DNA of 64,000 nt, taken from Phoebastria nigripes (Eukaryota; Chordata; Aves; Procellariiformes; Diomedeidae). Where the stretch lies: contig JAYKAV010000011.1 in assembly GCA_035582835.1 (NCBI GenBank), positions 1-64,000 of the forward strand. Reading direction: 5' to 3'. The position numbers were made by a program, and so were the translations under genes. Under the pieces are notes generated by a model. That model was not told the DNA's origin, searched no databases, and worked only from the letters and a program-made list of their open reading frames with translations. Positions 1 through 11,900 of this stretch are shown here, piece by piece. Position 1 is the first letter of the stretch. The number at the start of each line of letters is the position of its first letter.

Positions 1-59
1 TAAATCCAAAACACAGCACTAGGAAGAAAATTAACTCTATCCCAGCCGAAACCAGGACA
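1..59 (-). mobile_element. Edge of an ERV LTR (minus orientation)
   Basis: The first 59 bases match the terminal part of the LTR at 38450-39018, including the stretch that reads CCAGCxGAAACCAGGACA on the plus strand. On the minus strand this is the 5' end of an LTR beginning TGTCCTGG. The rest lies outside the window. A short stretch (ATACCAGCT in the other copy) is missing, so this copy has a small deletion. Confidence 0.8.
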
Positions 60-260
60 CTGGGGCTATCAAGAGCTACCACTCTGTTTCACCACACAGT
101 TCAGCTACCGATGGTGTGCAGGGTCATCAATAGTGAAAACAATATAACCCATCAGCCTAGGAGCCACATGGGTGTTGAGGGAGGGCAAAAGGAAGAAGGA
201 TGAGAGTATGTCAAGGGTGCAGAGAGCATAATGCGTACTTGTCCAGCTTAAAGCCAGCAC
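60..260. other. No feature seen between the LTR edge and the USP-like stop
   Basis: I looked here on the minus strand for the following USP42 exon (the FTIHR and SLKRF blocks) and did not find it. Only an isolated FTI tripeptide turned up. Confidence 0.5.
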
Positions 261-374
261 CTACAGGGAGACCACTGCCATGGCCTCCACAGAAGGACAC
301 AGTCCATTCCACTTCCCACCCACCACCAAGCTCTCGTGTTCGCTGGATATGTTTTTAGGCCAACTGCGTCTATT
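261..374 (-). pseudogene. Diverged USP42-like exon ending at an in-frame stop
   Basis: The acceptor tagctttccag lies just above 374, and reading in phase 0 gives [20 protein letters not shown] and onward. Against the next USP42 exon only an S, a K, a G and a C fall at the same spacing. TAG at 263-261 ends the frame, followed directly by GTGCTGG. The zinc-ribbon CxxC and the expected FTIHR block are absent. It looks like a decayed exon. Confidence 0.5.
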
Positions 375-1797
375 CTGGAAAGCTACAGGGGCCTTGGGAC
401 ATCTTGAAGCACAATTACAAACCCTCTTACTTTTATATCCAAAGGAACATCCAGGAAGGCCCCATAGGAATTGGAAAATGCGTTGCAGCTCAAGCATGTG
501 ACTGGAAGGCAAATCGAAATGCTCAGCGATATGGGAAGTCGACTGTGTCGGTTTACATTCTTCATACCTACTACCTCAGTCACACAATCAGCTGTTTATC
601 ACGGGCAGACAGAAGGACACAGACAATTCCAAGGAGAGCAATGGTTCTGGAAAAGTACCTCTGGGTCTCAGAAAGCCCCCAAATATTTGATGGACGATGG
701 TAGTTGCTTGAGAAGAGATGTCCCAGCTGGAAACAAATGGTAAGGCAGAGAGTTATCTCCTCCAAGAGTTTTGTTTTGTCTGAAAACCCTGGGCATAGGG
801 TTTCCTTGATGGGAGTACATCAAGGAGTCCAAAGGGCTCGGGAACATTGAAAAAGGTAATTTGCTTGTGCTTACTCGCTGCTTCCACTCAGACAAGCTCT
901 CTGCATGTCATCGACAGTACAGTGTAAGAACTCATGGGTGTCTTCCTGCATGCCAAGCTCAAAATGTTCTCCTATTCCTAAGAAAGAAGAAGTTAGTAGG
1001 TCTCTCCTACAAGAACGGAAGACAACGTGAAAAGCACCTGAAATGACTTACGTGTGAGGACATTCACGACAGCCCTAGGCTGGATGGCACTGGCTGAGGA
1101 ATGCAGGACCTTGTTAACGTGCGCTTCTATTCTGCACATCATGCAGAAGCCTTGCTGACAACCTGAAGAGGGAAGGAGGGAAGCAAGCTTCTCAGGTTAG
1201 CAAAATATCCATAGCGATGGGAAACCTAATGGAGATCTTGAAGTTATAAGAACAGTCTCCACTCCTCCCAAGGTGCCAATGTCCCTACAAGCCCGGGACA
1301 TTTTAGTGCATAGAAAATTTTCTCCAGAGGGATGCCAAACTGACAGAAGTTTTCTGTGCAATAAGCAAAGAGAGTTTAACTTGCAGGAATAGAGACCCGG
1401 GGCTAGAAAGCAGTGCCTTTCTGGAGATGGACACACCTAGATACAACAAGCAGCTTCTCGGCTTGAGCGTTCAAAGAACACCCACTCAAGGGGTTGACAA
1501 AGAAGGGCTGCTTTTCTCCTAAATCAAAATCAGATGCTGGGAATCCTTGGGAAATGCCCAACAGATTTACAAGGAGATATTCATAAAAGTACTCACACGA
1601 CCGGCTGTACTCACGAGAGAGCAGGTAGTTGGCCAGAGGGGGTGTGTATGTCAGGCACTGCAGGACGCAGTTGAGGAAGCACGTATTGCCCAGGTTGTGG
1701 AGCCCCGCTCCAGCTCTCTGTCTTTGCTGCCAGTCCATGCAAATCTTCTCCAGGGGAAAAAGCATCCTTTGTGGCGGAGCTATTCCCTCAACGACGA
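261..1797 (-). CDS. USP42/USP36-like ubiquitin carboxyl-terminal hydrolase, partial and possibly a pseudogene
   Basis: Six consecutive exons on the minus strand align in order with the start of the catalytic domain of USP42/USP36 deubiquitinases (peptidase C19), which remove ubiquitin through a Cys-His-Asp/Asn triad. Exon spans are 1797-1597, 1162-1052, 977-875, 726-659, 501-431 and a diverged one from 374. Junction phases agree throughout. The Cys box ([12 protein letters not shown]) and QED box (MQEDTHEF) are intact, as are QIFGGFLR and LDVPLDIK. The [16 protein letters not shown] lead-in is closer to USP42 than USP36. Substitutions are frequent compared with the human proteins as I remember them. 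The sixth exon keeps only S, K, G and C at the expected spacing and runs into TAG at 263-261, before the zinc finger, His box and Asn/Asp box. No 5' exon is recognised between 1803 and RBBP6. This is a lineage-specific paralogue that is either a truncated product or a decaying copy. Confidence 0.8.
431..501 (-). CDS. USP42-like exon (LDVPLDIK segment)
   Basis: The exon is 71 nt between acceptor ccttccag and donor GTAAGA. It encodes [20 protein letters not shown] and the following IK, matching [20 protein letters not shown] with IK in USP42. One CxxC of the zinc ribbon (CLSC) is kept. Confidence 0.83.
659..726 (-). CDS. USP42-like exon (QIFGG segment)
   Basis: The exon is 68 nt between acceptor tgtttccag and donor GTACTT. 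It encodes [18 protein letters not shown], matching TQATTLVxQIFGGYLRSR of USP36/42 residue for residue in spacing. Confidence 0.83.
875..977 (-). CDS. USP42-like exon (QED box)
   Basis: The exon is 103 nt between acceptor tctttcttag and donor GTAAGC. It encodes [22 protein letters not shown], which corresponds to the [22 protein letters not shown] block of the family in residues of equal number. The usual GN before QED is GM here. Confidence 0.85.
1052..1162 (-). CDS. USP42-like exon (GFCMMC segment)
   Basis: The exon is 111 nt between acceptor ccctcttcag and donor GTAAGT. It encodes a [14 protein letters not shown] segment that matches GFCMMCTMQAHI of USP42. It enters with two bases and leaves with one, in register with both neighbours. 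Confidence 0.85.
1597..1797 (-). CDS. USP42-like exon with the catalytic Cys box
   Basis: The exon is 201 nt. The acceptor reads ccctgcag just above 1797 and the donor is GTGAGT at 1596-1591. It encodes 66 full codons, including GNTCFLN with the nucleophilic Cys and [17 protein letters not shown]. The last base starts a Cys codon completed in the next exon. Confidence 0.88.
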
Positions 1798-1803
1798 CTG
1801 CAG

Positions 1804-2154
1804 GGAAATGACATTTGAAAAGAGATGAGACGGTATTGTTGCACAAAAGCATATTTTACAAGTCAAGTTCTGTACAGGAGCACCCAGGAAACCCAGCTAT
1901 AACCTCCAACACAGAAACATTGGGGGAAGCCTACCACTGCCATTGACATTTACTGGTCAAGAAACAGTTTTGGAAAATAGTCTGTTCCCCTGCTTACTTT
2001 GCTGAAAGTCCAACAAACCCACACTCTGATTTCTGTGCCTCAGGCTACCTTCTTTTCCCTCTGGAGTCTTGAATTGGATTATCAGGTCAAGTCTTCACTG
2101 TTCCTGATTGTAAGTTGATGAAAACAAGCAAGTAGTAGTTGATGAAAACAAACC
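1804..2154. other. Unassigned sequence upstream of the USP-like exons
   Basis: No N-terminal USP42 exon, repeat or RNA gene could be recognised here. Confidence 0.4.
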
Positions 2155-2475
2155 TGAAAGGAGGTTGCAGCGAGGTGGGTGTTGGTCTCTTCTCCCAAGC
2201 AACAAGCGATAGGACAAGAGGAAATGGCCTTAAGTTGCGCCAGGGGAGGTTTAGATTGGACATTAGGAAAAATTTCTCTACTGAAAGCGTGGCCAAGCAT
2301 TGGAACAGGCTGCCCAGGGAAGTGGTTGAGTCACCATCCCTGGAAGTATTTAAAAGATGTGTAGATGTGGCACTTAGGGACATGGTTTAGTGGGCATGGA
2401 GGTGTTGGGTTGATAGTTGGACTCGATGGTCTTAGAGGTCCTTTCCAACCTTAATGATTCTATGATGATTCTAAG
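2155..2475 (+). mobile_element. CR1 LINE 3' end fragment
   Basis: This is the 3' end of a chicken-repeat-1 type non-LTR retrotransposon in plus orientation. The open stretch ending at 2390 encodes the ORF2 C-terminal tail ([16 protein letters not shown], [20 protein letters not shown]). It is followed by the CR1 signature 'ggactcgatggtcttagagg ... tccaacctta' and a terminal short repeat of the ATTCTATGAT type ending near 2475. It is heavily 5' truncated, as most CR1 copies are. CR1 is the dominant LINE of birds and other sauropsids, so it helps to place the host. Confidence 0.93.
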
Positions 2476-5400
2476 TATCTAGCACTGATGGTAACCCTAC
2501 TGATGTCAGATCTTTCTATGAGCAATCTCATCTTTCAAAGTATTGTACTAGTGGCAGAGAAGTGATAAAACGCATTTTCCTGTGTCTAATTAAAAACACC
2601 TGGGTAAGTCTGGCTGCTACCAGGAAACGTCCCAGAATTCACTCTAGGTTGTCAGCACATCAACATTTAGGGATGGAGCACCAGCCACCTCCGTTGCCTT
2701 TGGGGATTCACAAAGTCCAGTCTTGCTGGTGAAGCCCTTACTCACAGGAGTCGTTCCGCATTGTGGCCATCGCTCCTCTCAGGAACAGAGGGGAAAGCTT
2801 TGGATGACAAAGGATGTCAGGACATGCTCCAGAAAGAGAAGATCAGGACCAATCCCGTCACCTGATCACAAAGAAATAATTGTAGCTCAACAAAATATTT
2901 TTAAAAAACCCCAAACGCAACCCACAGCACAGCATCTGCCATCGAAAGTGTTTCAGTGGTACTTGGAACTGCTGCAGAGCTGCAGGCTGATAGCCCTACT
3001 GTCCCTGTCACAGGACTCCAACTGACAGCAGTTACCATGGCCCTTTTGAAAGACTGCATTGCGTGTCACCTTCTCTGAAGAGGATCTGCTGCTTACCTGT
3101 GGCTAGCATTAGCAGCATAGCCCTCTGGCTCTCCAGCCCACACTTNCCCACCTTGTATGCAGGAGTGACCGGCTTTCAGCTGCTACTTTAACGGCTGCCT
3201 TTGCCGTGCTTCTTTTCTGTCTCCCTTCCCACCCTATCAGTCAGGGTGGGCTTCTTGTCATTCTAGGCTGAGCCCAATGCCTCAGACTACACTGCCACCC
3301 CTATACTTACCTATACTAGGATATGTTAAAGAAATAAGAATTGGCAAACAGTAACTCTACCCATAGTGCACATCTGGCCAGGAGCTGAATCGGTGCCAGG
3401 TTTTGCTCCCAGACCTCCCGGTGTAAGGCTGCCTTCTGCTCAGCGCAGGAGGTCCTGCAACCGCCGGCAGAATCCAGTCCAGCCCTTTATCATCCTTAAT
3501 GAACATCGGTATTGATGTCTACCCCAGGTTTCCCTTCCTGCACCTCAGGCTCAATACTTCCATGTCAAAGCCCAGGATTCATCCCTACCCCACAGAGCGT
3601 CCCAGCCACTCNGGTACAGCAAGGCACTCCCACACGGGCTCTCTCAGCTCTGCAAATCTCTGTCTCATTCCTACATGCATAGGGAGCGATATGGCTGTGA
3701 AGCTCCAGGCTGAGGGCATGAATTCTGGACCTCCAACTGCCTGGGCAAGCCCAACCATTATGAGGCATCATATAAACCACGGGCACGATCACCACCTTCA
3801 CAGATGTGTTTCAACATAAAGCAGCTTCACCTCCATTTTGCAAGGAGCCCATGTGAACGTAAGCATGCTGGAGCGTTCACACATAATGCAGCACCAGCAT
3901 AGCCACATGGCACACAGCCCCAGCAGTCACGTTTTTCTAATCTGCGGCAGAGCTCAGATGTCCACCCCCGTGCTCTCACAACCAGAGTTTGCAGAGACAG
4001 GGCTGGGTCCGACTCTTGTTCTTCAGTTTGATCATGACTGTTCTTCATCCTATTACCTCCTGTGTGTTTATACACTATAAAATATTCAGCCAAATTTGGA
4101 TTGACATTACAACAAATATGTAAATACATTCCAATTCTTTTCTCCTTTGAAGGTAGGTACAAGGTTTGCTCTTCAGTCATCCGAGATGTAACGGCATCCC
4201 TCAGTTTAAAAAAGGCACTTTGGCTAGTACTTGCACTATTCAAGCAGAAGTTTTATCTGAACATTGTTTAACATACTTTTTTCTCTAGCCCATGATCCTG
4301 GTATTTTACTAAACTAAATTTCCCTAAAGCTGGTTACAATCAACCTTTTCTGCTGAAGACTAAGGAAAAGCATATTTGCCACTACTGTTTCAACCGTTAT
4401 TTCNTCTCTCTCATTAAACAATGGACGTCAGCTTTTCCTTCCTGGCCTTTACTTTTAAAATGCAAAGCAATTATTAGGGGTTCTAACTAAAATTCATTTT
4501 GTGTCCTAAGTTTCTTAATTTTATCTCTCCCTGTGCATGACATTATCATGTGCCTTATGCCCTCGTCTTCTTTTTCACACAGTTCNTTTATTTCAGAGTT
4601 GTGGATGATAAACTATGAGTCTGTTGCCCACTTTGGGGTAGTTTTCTGTTTGGTCATTTACACTTAGATTTTCAAACCACCTTCTTTCCTGCCTGAGCTT
4701 TTCCAGCTGAAGAGTTGCTGCCTATCAGTATGTTCAAACCGTTCAGACACATTTAGCCTCAACTGAAGATGGGAGATGAGGTATGTTGGTCCAAGGGTTC
4801 TCTGAAGACAGACATAGGGATCTGTGATCATTTCCATGGAATGGACCACCCTTACCTTTAGTAGATGACCAAGCAGTATTGTTCCAGAAGGAACATACTA
4901 AATTTAGTCACTGAGTCAACATCTGTTTCTTATGTCTGAACAGCAGCCAAAACTTATTTTGCTCTGTAAGCATGCTTTCCTTCACCGTGGTTAAAACCAT
5001 CTTAACTGTATTTCACCACCTGAAGTCAAATGTGTTCCAGTATTTACCCACACCCAGAGAGCCCTGTTCGGATACAACCATTCACACTACTGTAGGCACC
5101 GCATAAAAACTTCAGAAATTCAGTCAGAAGACTTCTAAACATGACTGTAGTAAAAATTACCTACTCAGGCCCGAGCATAACTGCATTCCAGGTGTCTTCA
5201 GCTCAAAAAACTTGGAAAAAAGTAATCATAAGAAACTCCATGTGTAGGGTAAACTAAATTCACAGGAGACTGAAAAATCATCAGTAATGCTGCTATAGCG
5301 CTCTGAAACCAGAGGAGAGTTTAACTGAGCATTAAGACAGGCTTTGACTACAGCTTTTTCAGCACAAGGTTATATAAAAATACACAATTTTGCCTGGTTT

Positions 5401-6284
5401 TATGGAGCTATTCCATAAAGAAACGTCCAAAATTCTACTTCCATGCAAGTTTACTAATCATTCTGCACCTTGATAATAAAGCATACCTAACACATTCCAA
5501 CTCAAGTAAGAATCCCATTTCACTGTGTTCCTAAATTTTCTGTATTTTGTTAGGCCAAAGCATGTTCACAGAGAACAGTCCAAAATAAATCTTCTGTTTT
5601 CAATGGCCTCATCATCACCAGCACAGACTATGCAAAGGGAGAATCTGAGGCTGCCTTAAATTCCCAGACATCTGGTGTTTACTTTGGTGATACGAGTTCC
5701 CTGGACCACCACACATAGGAAATGCTAGATGAGCACATTTAACAACTATTACAGACCTGTGCTTTTTGATTCTGGGAAGTAAAAATTTGAGTGGCTTAAA
5801 GCCTGCTTTACCTTGTGCAGAAAACACCTGAAGTCCACCAAGAATGCCTTGACATGAAAAGGCACAAACTACTGGAAGTGAAATCCAGTAGTAATTCTGG
5901 TTTGTTCTTGTTTTAACCATCAGAAGTACAGGATGCTCTATCTCTAACCCAATATTTAAAATGTGATAGTCACCCCCACTGAAAAGCAAGATAAATTATT
6001 ACTATTTACTATTTCTGTACTGCTAAACACCCAGTAACAGTACCTATAAACAACGACACTTTTTGAACAAAATAGTCTCTGCAAGCAGCAAGACCTAAAA
6101 TGCTGCGTTAATTTATAGTACTTTCAAACAGAACTCCTTTGGGACAAATCCCATAGCCAAACACTCGAGGGCTTTCACTACTGAATTCAGTCGTTACCAG
6201 GATGTTATGCCCCTAATGCAGTATGAGAAGTATTTCTTACCATGCTGGCTTTCTGACAGTTGAGCAACACCCACCACTGCCACC

Positions 6285-6315
<31 letters not shown>

Positions 6316-7419
6316 TCTGCCTTAAAATTATCAAGCTAATTGAATTTACATTTTCTAGATTTCCTGTCACTGTTCAAACTAGTTCAAAGTAGAAGCCTGC
6401 CTTTTTAGTGGGCTTTCTTCTTCTGTCAAACTCATCTGCTGAACCCCACGTTTAATGGAAGGGTTAGTTCTGTATCATGGCACCACCATATGAAAATACT
6501 CACAGTAAAGCTTCTATTTAAAAAACACAAACATCTGGGTGATCAGCATCGTTATGAGAGGAAATACAGATTACAGGGCATCTTAAAGTATATGTTCAAA
6601 TGTTTGCCGGCAAATGACAACAGCTTTCTAAACAAACTGGAACAATGTTGAAATGTGACAGCTTCATATATAACGTTATTTCAAAATAGTCAGTACCAGC
6701 TGTTAATAGTGGCTATATGTTTGGGGCCATATACTACCTTTTACAACACAAAAACAAGTCCACTTGGCACATGAAAAACGTGCACCTCTTGGCAGTACCT
6801 CCCCACATTGCATCAGTTCAAAAGATTTAAAGTCTTACCCATCTTTTCAAAATTAAACCTGTTGATATGTTATTTTTCATACATGTCAGCTACCAGCAAG
6901 CTTTTACAGGTAGCTTTTTTCTGCCACTTGTCTTTTCTCTGCTAATGTTCAGCTATCACTGGAAATCTCATCACACTGGATAGTTTACTGAAAACTTTCT
7001 ATTGTAATCAAAAAGTGACATAACAGTGATATAATGTATTCTGCAAATCATTCTGCTGATATTTTATAACGGATACCAGCTTCTTCTGTCAGGCAATTAA
7101 AAATAATTCAACTGTGAAAATTTTCACAGTACAGGAAACTCCACCCAAACTAATTAACGGTGGTTAAAAATAAGATGCCCCAGCAAAACCTTTCATGTTA
7201 CATGGTCACAACTCACAATTCCATACAAAACGTTCACTTTTGTAAAGCTCTGATGTAAAAGTCAAATAATCAAGCAGCAATATTTTAAGNGCAGCACAGG
7301 GTCTTTCATGTCATTATTTGCAATGCCTGAATTCGTTTACATTTTAAGAAAATTTAATACAGATGACTTAGGAATTAAGCCATTTTTTAATTATCTGTCA
7401 TTCTATGTAGTGACAGATT
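2476..7419. other. Intergenic DNA and RBBP6 3' untranslated / downstream region
   Basis: There are no convincing exons. The part adjoining the RBBP6 stop is AT-rich and is presumably the minus-strand 3' UTR. A poly(T) run lies at about 6283-6307. The only minus-strand AATAAA I found between the stop and 4500 is at 4593-4588. Two ATTAAA-like hexamers lie much closer (about 7391-7386 and 7358-7353). I cannot tell which is used. Confidence 0.45.
4588..4593 (-). terminator. Candidate AATAAA polyadenylation signal downstream of RBBP6
   Basis: The plus strand reads tttatt, so AATAAA lies on the minus strand about 2.8 kb beyond the RBBP6 stop. It is the first canonical hexamer I found in that direction. 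Its use is a guess. Confidence 0.25.
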
Positions 7420-8962
7420 TCACTTTTTAGTCATCTCTTTGCTCTTCTTTGATTTTTTCTTCTTGTGTTTGTGTGTTTGGCTCTTTTCCAATTCCGATTT
7501 GTTTCCAATGTGTTTCTTATGCTTCTTGTGTTTCTTATGCTTCTTGTGCTTCTTCTTCTCTTTTTTCTTTTTCTTTTTCTTGCTGTCTTGACTCTCTCCT
7601 GAGCTGGCACTGCTGCTGTGGCTTCGAGTCTGACTCTCAGAAGGGTTTTGACTACGGCTGCAGCTAACACTGGGACCGCTTGGATTTTGACTTCGGCTTG
7701 CTTCAGGCTGCTCAACTGCAGCAGGTGCTGTTGTATCCTCTTTCACTTTATCAACAGCCTTTTCTTTTGCTTCTTCAGGATTTTTTCCTGCAGCTTCCTC
7801 ATCTTTTGCAGATACATTACGCTCGCTGTCACTTTCATTGTAGTCTGGTACAAACGCAGCCTCATCAGTCTCTCGAGTTAGATCAGAAGAGAGCCATGAG
7901 GAGCTGCTTACCTGAGGCTTGGGCTTGACAACACTTTTATTGTTTTGTCCAGTCACGTTCTCTTTCTCATTTTTTACATCTGGTGATTCTTGTCTCAAAG
8001 GTGGTTTATTACCACCTGGCTCTTTCTCTTTATTGCTCTTTACTTCTGGTACATGCTTCTCTTTCTCTTTTCCTGAATTTTTATCTAGAGGTTTGTGTTC
8101 CTCCAATGTACGCTTGGAATCGTGAGCAGTTTTGTGATCAGACTGCTTCCGCTCACGCGGAGGACTGTAGCTGCTCCTTTTGGGACCTCCAGTGCCCTTT
8201 TTGGACGGCTCTGCTCGCTCGTCTCTTGGCTTACTTCTCTGTACTGATGTAGATTCTCTGTTTCGAGAAGGGGAGTCTCTTCTCCTTGCTAATTCACTCT
8301 TTTCATCTCTACGCTTGGAACGAAAATGATCTCTGTTGCCACCATGGTCAGATTTTTTGTCTCGGTTAGGAGTAAAGTCTTTAGCAGTGGATCCACAGCT
8401 GGTATCACGATTTTGTGAAGACCTGTGGTCTTTGGAAGATTGAGAAATGTTTTTTCCATTTCCTTGTTCAGTTGCATGTTCCGAGTGGTCTTTTTCTCGC
8501 TGAACACTGCTCTCTCTCTTCTCAGAAGTGTCTTTGTCTGACAAAGAATGATCCCGGTCTTTGGTTTTTCCTTTTTCATTTGACATCAAACTTTTTGAAC
8601 TTTTCACGTCATGCTGGGAGCTTTCAAAACTCGCCTCTTTTGTAGTTTTCTGTGTTTCCTCCAAAGGCTCCGTCTCTTCTTCATTGTGTTTTACAGGGTT
8701 TGGTGGCTCAGCACTCACATTTTTCACAACACTAGCAGGTTTTCCTACGTTTGTGGGCACCTGGGTAGATTTAATGTCTTCCTCTTCAGACTCAGAGTCA
8801 TCTTTATCCCAGTTTGACTGAGGGACCTGGAGCATAATAATGACGTCTTCAGCAGGGGCTGTTATATCATTATTATACGCCTCCATGGTCTTAATGACAG
8901 TTNGTTTTGTATCTGGCTTTTCTTCAGTCTTTCTAATGGGGCTTCCTCCAGTAGAACTAGTG
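7420..8962 (-). CDS. RBBP6: RBBP6 coding exon 17 (C-terminal region, residues 1253-1766, with stop)
   Basis: The exon holds 1543 nt of coding sequence from acceptor tttcctcttag to TGA at 7422-7420. It opens STSSTGGSPIRKTEEKPDTK, passes AEDVIIMLQVPQSNWDKDDS (the region bound by p53 in human), and ends in a Lys run with KKH repeated and a SKKSKEMTKK tail. The human tail, as I remember it, is longer and ends KVKSVTV. Confidence 0.95.
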
Positions 8963-11900
8963 CTAAGAGGAAAAAAGCGTACATTAATAACGGACGAGAT
9001 ACACGGACCGCCACCTTTTGTAACATTTTATAAAACGGCTTTTGTTTCAATTCTAAATCTTCAGTATTTTTCCAAAAGATGTTCAATTAAGGGAACAGAC
9101 AAGAGAAAGGATGAGTCCACTAGCTAAGATTATGAGCAATCAATTAATTTAGTATCTTCCTACTCTACATTCAATTAACAAAGACACAAGATTATCAGAT
9201 TGGGGACTGTCTGATCTGGTAATGCCTTCCTGTCCTACTTCTACCAATGGTAGATAAGTTAGATATACATTCTTGTTTCAACATGTAAGCAAGCAATTAT
9301 GGAGAGGTATACACAACCAAAGTTTTATCCTCATGTCCCAGTGTTCTACTTTAGAAAAATGTACGTTTTAAAAACTTCTTAGAATATCAAGACACTATCC
9401 TAAGTCTCCAGCGATGCCTTAAATGTTTTGAGTTTGCTTTGTCCTGCTTCTTTAGATGCAGAAATGTAAGTAATAACAGCTCCACACTAGATCACTTTTC
9501 TTTTTTTCACGTCACACAATGGGATACAGAAGAGAGATCTCCAAGGAAAGTGCCAAAAAAGTTGGCACTGAGCTGGAAGCAGTGTAGCTGTGTCAACACG
9601 GCACTGTGCTCAAAGCTAAAATCAGTATAATATATTGGCAACCAAGCTGCTATTTCTGCAAGGTATAATTTCATGTCATACTGACAAAAGTAGATCATTA
9701 CAGTACCTTGCAATTTTTAAAATGCAAAATATTGCATGGTATAGATATGCCTGTTATCCTTGCCTTTATCAGTAAGCTGGATTTGAAGGAAGACATAGAG
9801 GGGACTCCTCAAAGACTCAACATGTAATGAATAAGAAGAGGGGAAAAAAGTCCCAGAAGTAAGGGTCAAACACGTCACAATGAATTAACCTTATTAGCTT
9901 TCTGTGCAGTACAAACTGCTTGTTTTCTTGAACAAAATTTGATTTTGACCCAAGTACAGTTTAACAGGAAAGATCACAGATTATTCACTCATTTAGCACG
10001 GATTTAGTGTTCCTTTCATTAGTCACCATAAAGAATTTTATATTTTTTTCAGGGGGGAGGGAGGAAAGAAAGAATAGGAAAAGAAATTATGAGGTACCTG
10101 GTGTAATCTACAAGAGTTGAACTAGATCCATCAGCTGCTGTTACTTTTCTTCTCACTTTTCCCTTCACTTCTTCTTGTTGAATTTTGCTGCTGCTCGGCT
10201 CAGGTCTCTCAACAGGTTCTTTTGCAGGTGGCACATTTTCTCCAGTCACAATCTTTTTGCCAGTTTCTTGGTTAAGTTTAATCTTTTTTGCAGGGTTGTT
10301 AAGAAAAGCAGCTTTATCTTTTTCTGGAGTTCGCTCTCCTTTTTCACCATCACGCTCAGTCTTCCCCTTCGGTGATGTTTTCGATTCAGCAGTTTCTGGT
10401 GTAGAGGCCTTTATGGAAGTGGCTTCATGTTCTTTATCAACCTTTTCATCTACTTTTCTTTTTCTTTTTTGAGGTTTTGCATCAGAAGGTTTGCTTTTTT
10501 CAGCAGGTTTTTTTGACTTGTCCTTTTTTTTGGAGGGCTTCTCCGACTTAGCTTCTTTTGGATGGTCTTTCTTTGCCTTTTCCTCCTTGGCTGGTCTAGT
10601 TTCTGGGTGATTTTTTGTCACTTTTGGGTGAACTTTCTGTGGGGTACCAAGAGCCTTCTCATCCTTTTGAGAGGAGGATGTTTTAACGTTGTCTGTCTTT
10701 GGCAACTCCTCCTTCACTTTTTTCACAGGAGGTTCCATTCGAGGAGATTTTTCACGATCAGTGTCCACCTTCTCTTGGGAAGCTTTAGCTGGTTTTATTA
10801 TATTGTCTTTCTTAGGAGGAACAGCCACTTCTACTTTCCACTTTGTCTTGTTAATTTTTGCTTTTGGCTTATCCTTCTCTTTCTTCTCCTTTTCAGACAC
10901 CGGTTTCAAAGCAATAGCATCTGCTTCCATAGGCTCATCTCTCACAGGGGTGGCATCATCTCCGCTTCGGAGCATAAACAGAGAGTCCGTTTTAATGTNT
11001 TCTGCTGTAACTGTCTCTCTGGGTTTTCTTGCACCTTCTAACAATTCAGCATTGGGAAATCCTTCATTCTCATCCCCTTTTCTTCTCTTCCGGTGTTTAT
11101 TATGTTTATTTCCTTTGCCATCTCCCAGTGGATTTTCCACCTCCTTCTCTTTTGATTTTGTAGGATCTTTGATGCCATGGCTCTCTTTTCCAGAAGGTTT
11201 TTCAGGGTAATTTCCAGCTATATTACGATTTCTGTAGCTCTGCCCACCAGGATAATCCTCCCTATGTCCCCNAGCACATGGCGAATTCTCTTGTCTGGTC
11301 GCAGGTGGACCAAACCTATCTGGAGAAAAGTTCTCTCTGTTTACTGGAGGTTGAGGTTGAGCGCCAACAGCATAGCCCTTATAAAACTTTTCATACCATT
11401 CTCTATAGTTCCTTTCCCATTCTCTGTATCTTTCCTTTTCAAATGGATCTCTAAAGTCAACAGATCTGCCATAGTAAGCTTTCATATCATATGGTGGAAC
11501 TTCTCTGTACCTGTTAAAATACTCCCTTCTTCCTTCCCCTTGAGGTATAGTCCGTTTAGTGGGAGACTGGCCTCTAAATACTGGAGACCTTGACTGTGAA
11601 TGGTATCTTCTGTATGGGGGTGACCTTGACCTTGAACGCTGATAACCATGAGACCTTGACCTAGAATGATAGTTACGACTCTTCCCTTTGCCTCTTCTTG
11701 GACATGGAGGCGATCGCGAGTAGGAACGAGAATGGGAACGACTAAATGATCGAGAGTAGGAGTGACAGCAGGAAGAACCTGATCTTGACTTGGAGTAGGC
11801 ATACAAACTTGTAGAGAAAGATGAAGCACTATAGGGAGACTTGGACCTGAAAAAAAATACAACACACACAAAAAAAAAGAAGTTAATTCAAAACAGTCAC

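Noticed and set aside
3827..4243. 138-codon minus-strand frame
   Set aside because: No protein-like pattern, no matching exon structure, and AT-rich intergenic surroundings.
7449..8821. Plus-strand frames opposite RBBP6 exon 17
   Set aside because: They are shadows of the Lys/Glu/Ser-rich coding strand.
10175..11593. Plus-strand frames opposite RBBP6 exon 16
   Set aside because: These are also shadows; Phe/Ser/Leu-rich text is the complement of the Lys/Glu codons.
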